NCBI RefSeq assembly: GCF_009709615.1
Contig: NZ_WJYA01000006.1
Location: 248,001 to 312,000 of the forward strand
Reading direction: 5' to 3'
From: Winogradskyella ouciana
GTDB taxonomy: Bacteria; Bacteroidota; Bacteroidia; Flavobacteriales; Flavobacteriaceae
DNA: 64,000 nucleotides
Part shown: piece by piece, positions 52,120 through 61,053 of the stretch
Numbering within the stretch: position 1 is the stretch's first letter
Layout: each line of letters starts with the position of its first letter
The notes under the pieces: generated by a model
The model's database searches: none
Told to the model about the DNA's origin: nothing
The model's input: the letters and a program-made list of their open reading frames with translations, nothing else
Translations under genes and position numbers: made by a program

Positions 52120-52458
52120 ATGAATCGTTATGAAACTGTTTTCATCTTAAATCCCGTTTTATCTGAAGATCAGATAAAGGAGACAGTAAAGAAATACGAA
52201 GATTTTCTTGTTTCTAAAGGTGCGAAGATGATAGCCAAGGAAGATTGGGGCTTAAAAAAGCTGGCTTATCCAATCCAAAACAAAAAAAGTGGTTTTTATC
52301 ACTTATTTGATTACACTGTTGCTGGTGAAGTCATCGAGCAAATAGAAGTAGAGTTTAGACGTGATGAGCGTTTTATGCGTTACTTAACTGTGAAATTAGA
52401 CAAGCACGCAGCGGCTTGGGCTGATAAGAGAAGAGATAGAAACAAACAAAAAGCGTAA
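52120..52458 (+). CDS. rpsF: 30S ribosomal protein S6
   Basis: 112 aa from ATG 52120 ([27 protein letters not shown]). The frame opens 14 codons earlier, but those lie over the promoter. Standard S6 features: [22 protein letters not shown] and [14 protein letters not shown]. First gene of the conserved S6-S18-L9 operon. Confidence 0.97.
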   Translation: MNRYETVFILNPVLSEDQIKETVKKYEDFLVSKGAKMIAKEDWGLKKLAYPIQNKKSGFYHLFDYTVAGEVIEQIEVEFRRDERFMRYLTVKLDKHAAAWADKRRDRNKQKA

Positions 52459-52460
52459 TT

Positions 52461-52757
52461 ATGTCATCTATAGAACAACAAGCTAAAGGAAAAAAGGACG
52501 GAGAAATCAGATATCTTACTCCTTTAAATATAGAAACTACAAAGCAAAAGAAGTATTGTCGTTTTAAAAAGTCTGGTATTAAGTATATCGATTATAAAGA
52601 TCCAGATTTTTTATTGAGTTTCGTAAACGAGCAAGGTAAATTGTTACCAAGACGTTTAACAGGAACATCTTTAAAATACCAAAGAAAAGTATCTGTGGCG
52701 GTAAAAAGAGCTAGACATTTAGCTTTAATGCCATATGTTGCTGATTTATTAAAATAA
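52461..52757 (+). CDS. rpsR: 30S ribosomal protein S18
   Basis: 98 aa: [69 protein letters not shown] is the canonical S18 body. Starts 2 bases after rpsF. Partner of S6 in the 30S platform. Confidence 0.97.
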   Translation: MSSIEQQAKGKKDGEIRYLTPLNIETTKQKKYCRFKKSGIKYIDYKDPDFLLSFVNEQGKLLPRRLTGTSLKYQRKVSVAVKRARHLALMPYVADLLK

Positions 52758-52770
52758 AAATATCATAACA

Positions 52771-53232
52771 ATGGAACTTATATTAAAACAAGACGTTGAG
52801 AACTTAGGATTTAAAGACGACATTGTAACGGTTAAGAACGGTTATGGTAGAAATTTTTTAATTCCCCAAGGTCAAGCTGTAATGGCAACGGCTTCTGCTA
52901 AGAAAGTATTGGCAGAAAACTTAAAGCAAAGAGCTTATAAGGAAAAATCTATTATTGCTGAAGCAGAAAAAACTGCTGAAGCTCTAAAAGGATTAGACAT
53001 TAAGATAACAGCAAAAGCTGGTACTGGTGCAACTGCAGGTGACAAATTATTTGGATCTATTACCAATATGGATTTGGCTAATGCACTTAGAAACGAAGGT
53101 CACGAAATTGAAAAGAAGTTTATCTCTATTCAAGGTGGTAACATTAAGCGTTTAGGTCAGTACGATGCTGAAATTAGATTACATAGATCTGTAACCGTAG
53201 ATTTTACTTTTGAAGTTATCGCAGAAAGTTAA
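52771..53232 (+). CDS. rplI: 50S ribosomal protein L9
   Basis: 153 aa. MELILKQDVENLGFKDDIVTVKNGYGRNFLIPQGQAVMAT is the N-terminal L9 domain, followed by the long connecting helix and the C-terminal globular domain (AKAGTGATAGDKLFGSITNMDLANAL). Last gene of the S6-S18-L9 unit. Confidence 0.97.
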   Translation: MELILKQDVENLGFKDDIVTVKNGYGRNFLIPQGQAVMATASAKKVLAENLKQRAYKEKSIIAEAEKTAEALKGLDIKITAKAGTGATAGDKLFGSITNMDLANALRNEGHEIEKKFISIQGGNIKRLGQYDAEIRLHRSVTVDFTFEVIAES

Positions 53233-53259
53233 TAACAGAAGTATTTAGTTAATAAATAA

Positions 53260-53292
53260 AGAGTCTCTTTTTAGAGGCTCTTTTTTTTATTA
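53260..53292 (+). terminator. Terminator of the S6-S18-L9 operon
   Basis: AAGAGTCTC-TTTTT-AGAGGCTCTT followed by a T-run. Confidence 0.85.
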
Positions 53293-53343
53293 TTAAATTT
53301 ACGTCAACTAATAATCACTAAACAATTAATTCATAACTTTCTC

Positions 53344-56300
53344 ATGAAACATTCAATTCTGGTTATTTGCTTACTTTTTGCATCGTTTTCATATGCACAA
53401 GTAACGACATCTAACATCAAAGGTCTTATACAAGACGAAGAAGGACAACCACTACCTGGAGCAAATGTTGTAGCTATACATACACCTACAGGTACAAAGT
53501 ATGGTGCGATTTCAAATTTTGAAGGCCGCTACAATTTATTAAACCTTAGGGTCGGTGGTCCTTACACGGTAACCATAACTTATGTGGGTTATACCGAAAA
53601 AGTATTCTCGGACATTTACTTAACCTTAGGTAAGACAGAAAATATAGATCATCAAATGACACCTGGTGATGAAGCATTAGATACTGTAGTCATTACAGCT
53701 AGTTCTTCTGGTACATTTAGTAGTGATAGAACAGGAGCGGAGACAAGTGTTGGCCGTAGGGAACTTACGAGATTACCAACCATTTCTAGATCTGCGTCAG
53801 ATTTCACACGTTTAGAACCATCTTCAACAGGAAATTCTTTTGGTGGGAGAAACGATCAGTTTAATAACTTTTCATTAGATGGGTCTATTTTTAATAATCC
53901 GTTCGGGTTAGATTCGCCAACACCAGGAGGGCAGAGTGGAGCACAGCCAATCTCATTGGATGCGATAGAACAAATTCAAGTATCGTTAGCACCTTATGAC
54001 GTTACCCAATCTGGTTTTACAGGTGCAAGTGTTAATGCGGTAACTAAAAGTGGAACAAACGAATTCCATGGAACCGTATATGGTTTCTCTAGAAATGAAA
54101 GCCTTACTGGTAGTCAAGTAAATGGTGATGACGTATTACAGCCAGATTTAGAACAAAACCAATTTGGCTTTAGCCTTGGAGGGCCTTTGGTAGAAAATAA
54201 GCTGTTTTTCTTTATTAATTTTGAGAAAGATCAGCGTACGGATTTAGGTACTAACGGTTTCTTTCCAGGAAATGGTGGTAATGCAGCAGGCGAGTCTAGT
54301 GTATTGGAATCCGATTTTATGCTGGTTGATAATATCTTAAGACAAGTATCTATAGGAAATGGTGAATTTTACAATCCTGGAGCGTTCGAGGGTTTCACTT
54401 TTGATAGTAACTCTACAAAAGGTATTTTTAAATTAGATTGGAACATTAATGACAAGAACAGACTTGCCTTTATATACAACTTTTTGGAAGCATCTAGAGA
54501 GCAACCTGCACACCCTTCGGCATTAGGCTTTAGAGGGCCTGGTCCAAATCAGTTACAATTTCAAAATGCTGGATACCAAATAAACAATAACATTGATTCT
54601 TTTCAACTAGAATTAAATAGTGACTTGGATGAAGGTATAAGTAACAAACTTCAAATAGGTTACACACATTTTGATGACTTTAGAAATCCATTTTCTACAC
54701 CAGCTCCAACTATCACTATAACTAATGGAGGTGCAAACTATATTATTGCTGGTCATGAACCATTCTCTATCAATAATACTCTAGACCAAAAAGTGTTTCA
54801 GTTTACCAATAATCTAAACATGGTTAAAGGGGATCACACGTTTACTTTTGGTATTTCTTACGAAAAGTTTGAGTTTGATAACTCATTTAATTTAGGAGCT
54901 TATGGTGCTCAGGGAGTGTTTTTCCCAACTGCAGATATTCAGTCGTTTAGGGATGCAGCCGGAGATCCTGGTGCAGAAGCAAATTTAGTCGCTTTTTATC
55001 AAGATTTATTTGATATGGCTATTGCCAATCACAATGCGTTAGAATCAGCTGGTGTAGGTAATCCAGGCGGTTGGGCTTTGGCAGAAACTAACGTAGGACA
55101 ATTGGCTTTTTATGCTCAGGACGAATGGAATATTACCGAAGACTTTAAATTGACCTATGGTATAAGATTCGATAGACCGCTATACTTTGACACCGCTGAT
55201 AAAATCAGGGAAAATATAGATAGAAAAGGTGGTCCGTTTAATCCTGCTGATTTCTCCGGAGGTACTTATCAGCCTACGATAGATTATTTTGATCCTGATA
55301 CAGGTGAGATGGTTAATCTAGATTCTACAACACTACCTTCTAATGAATTATTGATCTCACCGAGATTAGGGTTTAATTGGGACGTAAATGGAGATAATAC
55401 CACTCAAGTTAGAGGTGGTACAGGTGTTTTCACAGGTCGTTTCCCATTTGTATGGTTAGGTAACCAAGTACAAGGTGTTGACTTTTTCTTCTATCAAGTG
55501 GTTGATCCAGATTTTAAATGGCCACAGGTTTGGAGAAGTAATATAGGTGCAGATTATCGTTTTGAAAATGGTCTAACCTTATCAGCAGACATTTCATACA
55601 CTAAAGATATCAATGGTGCACATGTACAAAATTGGGCATTGGATGATCCTTCTGGTACATTACAAGGTGTTGACAACAGACCGGTTTATGAATCTTCAGA
55701 CATCGCAACCAATGAGTTCGGAGGACCTACTAACGCTTATGTATTTACCAATTCTGATAAAGGAAGAATTTGGAATGGAACGTTAAAAGCTCAAAAAACC
55801 TTTGAAGGTGGATTTTATACAAGTTTAGCATATAACTATTTAGATGCTAAAGATGTTAATTCAATTGAAGCTGAAATTACTGGTGATGCTTTTGCTGGTA
55901 ATGCGATTTCTGGCAATGCCAATGATGATGTGTTATCTCATTCTAGATATGGTGACAAACATCGATTTATAGGTGTAGGTTCTAAGAAATTTGAATATGG
56001 CAACGGTAAATTTGCAACTACGATTTCAACATTTTTTGAATATGCTCGTGGTGGAAGATTTAGTTATACTTATGGTGGTGACTTAAATGGAGATGGCTCT
56101 AATTTCAACGATTTATTATACATTCCTACCAGTGGAGAGGTACAACAAATGAACTTTTCTGGTGCAGGACAAGCTGAAGCTTTTGAAGCCTATATTCAAC
56201 AAGATGATTATTTAAGTGAAAACCGAGGTAGTTATGCAGAGCGTTATGGTGCTCTATCTCCATGGAGAGGTCGTTGGGATATTAAAATTCTTCAAGATTT

Positions 56301-56550
56301 CAACTTTAAGATAGGTGAGAGAACACATACCATTCAGTTAAGTGCAGATGTCTTGAACGTTGGTAATTTACTTAATAGTGAATGGGGAGTTGTTGAGGTG
56401 CCTAACAGTATTCAACCATTGGGAGTTTCTGTAGATGGTAACAATAACCCAACTTACACGTTTGACGGTAATTTAGAAGAGACATTTAGTGCGGATGTAA
56501 GTTTATTGTCTAGATGGCAGGCGCAATTCGGAATTAGATATATTTTCTAA
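53344..56550 (+). CDS. TonB-dependent receptor, Oar-like
   Basis: 1068 aa. Signal peptide MKHSILVICLLFASFSYAQ, then a carboxypeptidase-like regulatory module (NIKGLIQDEEGQPLPGANVVAIHTPTGTKYGAISNFEGRYNLLNL, residues 23-105), a TonB-type stretch (LDTVVITASSSGTFSSDRTG), plug (RNDQFNNFSLDGSIFNNPFGLDS ... VNAVTKSGTNEFHGTVYGF) and a large barrel ending in WQAQFGIRYIF. This matches the Oar-like outer-membrane receptors of Bacteroidota. Substrate not determinable; no SusD-like partner is adjacent. Confidence 0.92.
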   Translation: MKHSILVICLLFASFSYAQVTTSNIKGLIQDEEGQPLPGANVVAIHTPTGTKYGAISNFEGRYNLLNLRVGGPYTVTITYVGYTEKVFSDIYLTLGKTENIDHQMTPGDEALDTVVITASSSGTFSSDRTGAETSVGRRELTRLPTISRSASDFTRLEPSSTGNSFGGRNDQFNNFSLDGSIFNNPFGLDSPTPGGQSGAQPISLDAIEQIQVSLAPYDVTQSGFTGASVNAVTKSGTNEFHGTVYGFSRNESLTGSQVNGDDVLQPDLEQNQFGFSLGGPLVENKLFFFINFEKDQRTDLGTNGFFPGNGGNAAGESSVLESDFMLVDNILRQVSIGNGEFYNPGAFEGFTFDSNSTKGIFKLDWNINDKNRLAFIYNFLEASREQPAHPSALGFRGPGPNQLQFQNAGYQINNNIDSFQLELNSDLDEGISNKLQIGYTHFDDFRNPFSTPAPTITITNGGANYIIAGHEPFSINNTLDQKVFQFTNNLNMVKGDHTFTFGISYEKFEFDNSFNLGAYGAQGVFFPTADIQSFRDAAGDPGAEANLVAFYQDLFDMAIANHNALESAGVGNPGGWALAETNVGQLAFYAQDEWNITEDFKLTYGIRFDRPLYFDTADKIRENIDRKGGPFNPADFSGGTYQPTIDYFDPDTGEMVNLDSTTLPSNELLISPRLGFNWDVNGDNTTQVRGGTGVFTGRFPFVWLGNQVQGVDFFFYQVVDPDFKWPQVWRSNIGADYRFENGLTLSADISYTKDINGAHVQNWALDDPSGTLQGVDNRPVYESSDIATNEFGGPTNAYVFTNSDKGRIWNGTLKAQKTFEGGFYTSLAYNYLDAKDVNSIEAEITGDAFAGNAISGNANDDVLSHSRYGDKHRFIGVGSKKFEYGNGKFATTISTFFEYARGGRFSYTYGGDLNGDGSNFNDLLYIPTSGEVQQMNFSGAGQAEAFEAYIQQDDYLSENRGSYAERYGALSPWRGRWDIKILQDFNFKIGERTHTIQLSADVLNVGNLLNSEWGVVEVPNSIQPLGVSVDGNNNPTYTFDGNLEETFSADVSLLSRWQAQFGIRYIF

Positions 56551-56573
56551 TCGCAAAACACATAATAATTAAT

Positions 56574-56607
56574 TAAATTTGCGCTCTTGTTTAAGGGCGC
56601 ATTTTTT
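56574..56607 (+). terminator. Terminator overlapped by a -7 promoter element, before the GDPD gene
   Basis: TGCGCTC (56580-56586) pairs with GGGCGCA (56595-56601), followed by six Ts that end exactly at the GDPD start codon. The -7 element TAAATTTG (56574-56581) overlaps the left arm. A transcript starting about seven bases after it would lack the left arm, so only readthrough RNA from the receptor gene can fold the hairpin. No clear TTG is found at -33. Confidence 0.6.
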
Positions 56608-57480
56608 ATGAAAAAATTTAAGCTACAATACATACTTTTTCTATCTGTTTTATTTGTTTTTACCAATTGTAAGAGTGATAAAAATAATTACACTGAAAAG
56701 TCTAAACCAGTTGAGATATTTAGAGCTACAAAATCTGATTATCCCAATATTAGCGTACATCGTGGCGGAAAAGGTTTAAAAAATTATCCTGAGAATTGTT
56801 TAGAGACCATACAATATATAAACGATAGTATTTCGGCGATTTTTGAAGTGGATGTAGCTCAAACCAAAGACGGACTGCTCATTCTAATGCACGATAATTC
56901 CATAGATAGAACTACCAATGGAAGCGGCTCTGTAAAGAATCTAACTTACGATGAAATAAAAAATTATAATCTCATTGATGACTTCGGAAATCAAACCAAT
57001 TTTAAAATCCCATTGTTTTCTGAGGTTTTGGATTGGTGCAAAACAAATAATGCAATCTTAACTGTAGATATTAAACGCAGCGTGCGTCAAAAAGATGTGA
57101 TTGATGCTATTAAAAAGGCGAAGGCAGAAGACAATAGTATTATAATTACTTATGATGTTGTACAGGCACAATCTGCTTACAAATTGGCACCAGAATTGTT
57201 GCTGTCTGTATCAGCAAGAAATCATGAGGAATTAGATAGATTGCTCCAAACCGAAATTCCAATAGAAAATATGATAGCCTTTACAGGAACACGTATATCC
57301 AATGCGTCATTGTACAAAAGGTTGCATGATGAAAATATAGTTTGCATTTTAGGTACTCTAGGTAACTTAGACAAACAAGCGGAAGTTAGAGGCGAAGAGA
57401 TGTACAAGCGTTGGCACAAATTTGGAGCAGATGTTTTGGCAACAGACAGACCATTTGAAGCTTATAAAGCGATTAATTAA
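56608..57480 (+). CDS. Glycerophosphodiester phosphodiesterase, lipoprotein
   Basis: About 290 aa from ATG 56608 (MKKFKLQYILFLSVLFVFTNC, lipid Cys 21); the frame extends seven codons upstream, across the terminator. GDPD domain: SVHRGGKGLKNYPENCLETIQYI (catalytic His-Arg), FEVDVAQTKDGLLILMHDNSIDRTTNGSG (Glu/Asp metal ligands and second His), TVDIKR and a C-terminal ADVLATDRPFEAYKAI. It would split glycerophosphodiesters to sn-glycerol-3-phosphate at the envelope. Confidence 0.92.
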   Translation: MKKFKLQYILFLSVLFVFTNCKSDKNNYTEKSKPVEIFRATKSDYPNISVHRGGKGLKNYPENCLETIQYINDSISAIFEVDVAQTKDGLLILMHDNSIDRTTNGSGSVKNLTYDEIKNYNLIDDFGNQTNFKIPLFSEVLDWCKTNNAILTVDIKRSVRQKDVIDAIKKAKAEDNSIIITYDVVQAQSAYKLAPELLLSVSARNHEELDRLLQTEIPIENMIAFTGTRISNASLYKRLHDENIVCILGTLGNLDKQAEVRGEEMYKRWHKFGADVLATDRPFEAYKAIN

Positions 57481-57491
57481 GATATAAGATT

Positions 57492-57965
57492 ATGAAGTAC
57501 GCGAGATTAACAAAAGAACAATTTGAAGAATTACACCAAGAATTTATCAATTTTTTGGCAACACAGTCCATTACAGCTGATGAATGGGAAGATATAAAAA
57601 AGAACAAACCAGAAGCTGCTGAGCAAGAACTTGACGTATTTAGCGATTTGGTATGGTACGGAGTTTTAGATAAAGTTGAATATTTAGAACATATCTCTCC
57701 AAACCAGATTCATCTGTTTAAGTGTAAGGAAAAAGATATGCATCTTATTGCATTAAAATTAAAAGAGAATAAGGTCGATTTAACTACAAAAGATGGTTTT
57801 CAGTGGCTTAGAGATAATTTACTCTCAGACGATATCGAATTTTTCAATGCGAAAAAAGACTACTCAGACGATAAACACTTAGATATTTTTAAACTGATAC
57901 AGCAAGGTGCAAACATCACAAAAGGGGAACTGTTTCAGTATTTTGAGAAATTGATAAAAGGTTAA
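57492..57965 (+). CDS. DUF6495-like protein
   Basis: 157 aa, cytoplasmic, acidic: MKYARLTKEQFEELHQEFINFLATQSITADEWEDIKKNKP. It resembles a Flavobacteria-specific family (DUF6495) of unknown function. Begins 11 bases after the GDPD stop, probably co-transcribed. Confidence 0.6.
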   Translation: MKYARLTKEQFEELHQEFINFLATQSITADEWEDIKKNKPEAAEQELDVFSDLVWYGVLDKVEYLEHISPNQIHLFKCKEKDMHLIALKLKENKVDLTTKDGFQWLRDNLLSDDIEFFNAKKDYSDDKHLDIFKLIQQGANITKGELFQYFEKLIKG

Positions 57966-57974
57966 AATATTGTC

Positions 57975-58050
57975 ATTCTGAACTCGTTTCAGAATCTTAA
58001 GCCTTCAATTATATTGTGTTTGTTATTGAGGCGCTGAAACAAGTTCAGCG
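57975..58050. repeat. Inverted pair of TGTCATTCTGAAC-type palindromes
   Basis: ATTCTGAA-CTCGT-TTCAGAAT (57975-57995) and CGCTGAAACAAGTTCAGCG (58032-58050) are each palindromic and, with flanking TGTCA and TGACA, lie in opposite orientation as an inverted pair. They fill most of the gap between convergent genes and could act as a bidirectional transcription stop. Confidence 0.7.
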
Positions 58051-58072
58051 TGACAAAAGTGATTGGGGAATT

Positions 58073-59314
58073 TTACTCATATCTCAAAGACTCAATAGGA
58101 TCTAAACGTGCGGCTTTCGTTGCAGGATAAAGCCCTGAAATCACAGCAACTATAAAGGCTATACTCGTTGCCCAAATCATAGCGATCCAAGGTGTGGAGA
58201 AATCGAGTTCAAACCCTTTGGCAACGCCCCAACCTATTAAAATACCCAGAAAAATACCTAAAATCCCACCTAATTGACCTATAATAACAGTTTCCATAAA
58301 GAATTGAAAGGCAATGGTTCTGCGTTTGGCACCTAAAGCCTTTCGCACACCGATTTCTCGAGTACGTTCACTAACGGAAACTAGCATAATGTTCATTAAG
58401 GCAATAGTGGAGCCAAAAATTGTAATGATACTTATTATCCATGCTGCAATGTAGAGTGTGCTGGTATTTTCAGCTACACGATTCAATAAGTCATCACTTC
58501 GCTCAATGCCAAAGTCATTCTCTTCTATTGGGTTGAGTCCTCTAATATTTCTAAAGGTTAAGATAGCATCCTCTTGCGCTCCTTCTAGCATATCGTTTTT
58601 TTCAACTTTTACACTAAGCGTGTAATTGATATTAGGATTGGTAAAAATAGAACGTGCCTTTTGTATCGGCATAATAACCCTTAAATCCTGGTTGTTTCCA
58701 AAGGTTGAGCCTTTTTCCTTTAACACACCAATAACCTTAAATTTTGAGCCTCTTATGCTAATGGTTTTGTCAATTGGGTTTTCATTTGGGAACAATGCTT
58801 TTTGCAAATCACTACCAATAACACAGACCGAGCTACTGTTTTCTATGTCAAAAAAGTTAAGTGATCGACCATTTGCTACCTCGAGACCAGAATTTTCAAT
58901 AAAGTTTTCATTAGACCCAATTACAGCTACTTCAGGATCCGTTTTTTGGTTTTCGTACTTTACCTCAGCACCAAAAGTACCCATAAATGATACTGCGACC
59001 TTCGTGAATGGATAATCGTAGTTTTCTTCAAATTCCTTTACATTTCTGTAATTAATAACCGGATTTATCTTTTGACGTTCCCTACTACTTTGGCGTTGAT
59101 TGGTAAACTCATAACGTTGAAAATTGAACGTATTGGCACCCATAGAAGAAAAACTACCTGAAATGGTATTTTCTAAAGCTGACACACCACTTAGAATACC
59201 TACCAAAGCCATAATACCAATAGCAATGATCAATACCGTTAAAATAGTACGTAGTAATTGACTTTTAATAGAACCGAAAGCAATTTTAATATTCTCTTTA
59301 GCCAGTGAAAACAT
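58073..59314 (-). CDS. ABC transporter permease, FtsX/MacB type
   Basis: 413 aa. N-terminal membrane helix (LLRTILTVLIIAIGIMALVGIL), a periplasmic MacB-PCD domain (about 45-270), then three C-terminal helices with the FtsX signature VSERTREIGVRKALGAKRRTIAFQFFMETVIIGQLGGILGI and GLYPATKAARLDPIESLRYE. It would couple ATP hydrolysis to work in the periplasm, for example export of a lipoprotein or compound. The partner ATPase gene is not adjacent on this window. Confidence 0.9.
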   Translation of the reverse strand: MFSLAKENIKIAFGSIKSQLLRTILTVLIIAIGIMALVGILSGVSALENTISGSFSSMGANTFNFQRYEFTNQRQSSRERQKINPVINYRNVKEFEENYDYPFTKVAVSFMGTFGAEVKYENQKTDPEVAVIGSNENFIENSGLEVANGRSLNFFDIENSSSVCVIGSDLQKALFPNENPIDKTISIRGSKFKVIGVLKEKGSTFGNNQDLRVIMPIQKARSIFTNPNINYTLSVKVEKNDMLEGAQEDAILTFRNIRGLNPIEENDFGIERSDDLLNRVAENTSTLYIAAWIISIITIFGSTIALMNIMLVSVSERTREIGVRKALGAKRRTIAFQFFMETVIIGQLGGILGIFLGILIGWGVAKGFELDFSTPWIAMIWATSIAFIVAVISGLYPATKAARLDPIESLRYE

Positions 59315-59455
59315 AGTTGTATCTAAAGTTAGTTGGGTTATTTAAAACCATAAGACGTTCTAAACCGCATAAAGTTACTATAAAAATGAAATTACTTAGG
59401 TATGCCTCTAAAATTTATAATATTTTTGTGATGAATGTTGAATTTTAAACTGCTA

Positions 59456-59525
59456 TCATGCTGAGCGCAGTCGAGGCACATCAGTGTTGTTCATTAAAAA
59501 GTACTTCGACTGCGCTTAGTGTGAC
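59456..59525. repeat. Inverted pair GCTGAGCGCAGTCGAG / CTTCGACTGCGCTTAGTG
   Basis: Arms about 59459-59476 and 59503-59525 are inverted around a 26-base spacer and the right one is followed by TGACA. It lies in the 272-base gap between the divergent permease and hisS genes. The rest of that gap holds no other clear signal. Confidence 0.65.
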
Positions 59526-59586
59526 AATTGAATTCAAATTAAATTAAGTTTCATTTAAAGAGATTTCCGTTTTCACGGGAAATGTT

Positions 59587-60969
59587 ATGTCAAAAAAACC
59601 AAGTATACCAAAAGGAACCAGGGATTTTAATGCCGAAGAGGTTGCAAAACGTTCCTATATTATGGAAACGATTAAGGAACAGTTTCAGCTCTATGGATTT
59701 CAACCTATTGAAACACCAAGTTTTGAAAACTCAGAAACCTTAATGGGGAAATATGGAGATGAAGGTGATCGCTTGATTTTTAAGATTTTGAATAGTGGTG
59801 AATATTTGAAGAAAATCTCTGATGAAGATTATAATTCTAAATCGGAAAGTTCAATTACTCCAAAAATCTCAGAAAAAGCCCTTCGCTACGATCTCACAGT
59901 CCCTTTTGCTCGTTACGTCGTACAGCACCAAAATGAGATAGAGTTTCCGTTTAAACGCTACCAAATACAGCCTGTTTGGCGTGCAGACCGTCCACAAAAA
60001 GGACGTTTTAGAGAGTTTTATCAGTGTGACGCTGATGTTGTGGGTTCTAAGTCCTTATTTCAGGAGGTGGAGTTTGTACAGTTGTATGACGCCGTTTTTA
60101 CAGCGTTAAAGTTGGAAGGTGTAACCATTAAAATCAATAATAGAAAGATTTTATCTGGTATAGCCGAAGTTATTGGTGCACAAGACAAATTGATAGACTT
60201 TACGGTAGCCTTAGACAAATTAGATAAAATAGGAGAGGAGAAGGTAAAAGAGGAAATGCGAAGCAAAGGCATTCCAGAAGATGGAATCGCCAAACTTCAA
60301 CCTTTATTTTCTTTATCTGGAGATTTCGGTGATCAGGTAGAAAGTTTAGAATCTATTTTAAGTACTTCAGAAATTGGTAAAACAGGAATAGAGGAACTGG
60401 AATTCATTAATTCAGCTATTTCAAAACTAAAACTCAAAACAGCCAAGCTTCAGCTGGATGTTACATTAGCCAGAGGACTAAACTATTATACAGGTGCCAT
60501 TTTTGAAGTATCCGCACCAGAAGGTGTTAAAATGGGCTCTATTGGTGGAGGTGGTCGCTATGATGACCTAACAGGAATCTTTGGATTGAAAGATATGAGC
60601 GGAGTAGGGATTAGCTTTGGTTTGGACAGAATTTATTTGGTTTTAGAGGAGTTGAACCTTTTTCCAGATACGATTACGGAAGCGACAAAAGTATTGTTTA
60701 TTAGTTTTGGTGAAGAAGAAGCTATGGCTTCAATACAAGCTGTATCTAAATTAAGAGAAAGTAATATAAAAGCAGAAATATATCCTGATGCGGTTGCTTC
60801 TGGTAAGCAGATGAAAAAACAAATGACTTATGCCAACCGACGCAATATTCCTTTTGTGGTTTTGGTAGGTGAGGAAGAATTAAAGTCCAATACATATTCA
60901 TTAAAAAAGATGGCTACTGGCGAACAACAAAAACTAGAGTTTCGAGATTTGTTAAAAGCGCTAGAATAA
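59587..60969 (+). CDS. hisS: Histidine--tRNA ligase
   Basis: 460 aa. Class II motifs: KPSIPKGTRDF start, motif 1 region ETIKEQFQLYGFQPIETPSFE, motif 2 RYQIQPVWRADRPQKGRFREFYQCDADVVG, HisA-type LARGLNYYTGAIFEV and motif 3 GGGGRYDDLTGIFG..MSGVGISFGLDRI. A C-terminal anticodon-binding domain follows. Cytoplasmic; charges tRNA-His. Confidence 0.97.
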   Translation: MSKKPSIPKGTRDFNAEEVAKRSYIMETIKEQFQLYGFQPIETPSFENSETLMGKYGDEGDRLIFKILNSGEYLKKISDEDYNSKSESSITPKISEKALRYDLTVPFARYVVQHQNEIEFPFKRYQIQPVWRADRPQKGRFREFYQCDADVVGSKSLFQEVEFVQLYDAVFTALKLEGVTIKINNRKILSGIAEVIGAQDKLIDFTVALDKLDKIGEEKVKEEMRSKGIPEDGIAKLQPLFSLSGDFGDQVESLESILSTSEIGKTGIEELEFINSAISKLKLKTAKLQLDVTLARGLNYYTGAIFEVSAPEGVKMGSIGGGGRYDDLTGIFGLKDMSGVGISFGLDRIYLVLEELNLFPDTITEATKVLFISFGEEEAMASIQAVSKLRESNIKAEIYPDAVASGKQMKKQMTYANRRNIPFVVLVGEEELKSNTYSLKKMATGEQQKLEFRDLLKALE

Positions 60970-60991
60970 CTTCCTTATTATTTCATAAAAT

Positions 60992-61022
60992 AAAAAAGCC
61001 CTGATCAAATCAGGGCTTTTTT
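60992..61022. terminator. Bidirectional terminator between hisS and the LamG protein
   Basis: AAAAAAGCCCTGAT-CAA-ATCAGGGCTTTTTT, near-perfect, with tracts on both sides, serving the convergent genes. Confidence 0.93.
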
Positions 61023-61053
61023 GAGGTTAAGATTTAAGATTTGGGGCAAAAAA

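Noticed and set aside
58626..59015. Plus-strand frame of 129 codons opposite the FtsX-type permease
   Set aside because: Shadow of a recognised gene with complete MacB-type features on the other strand.
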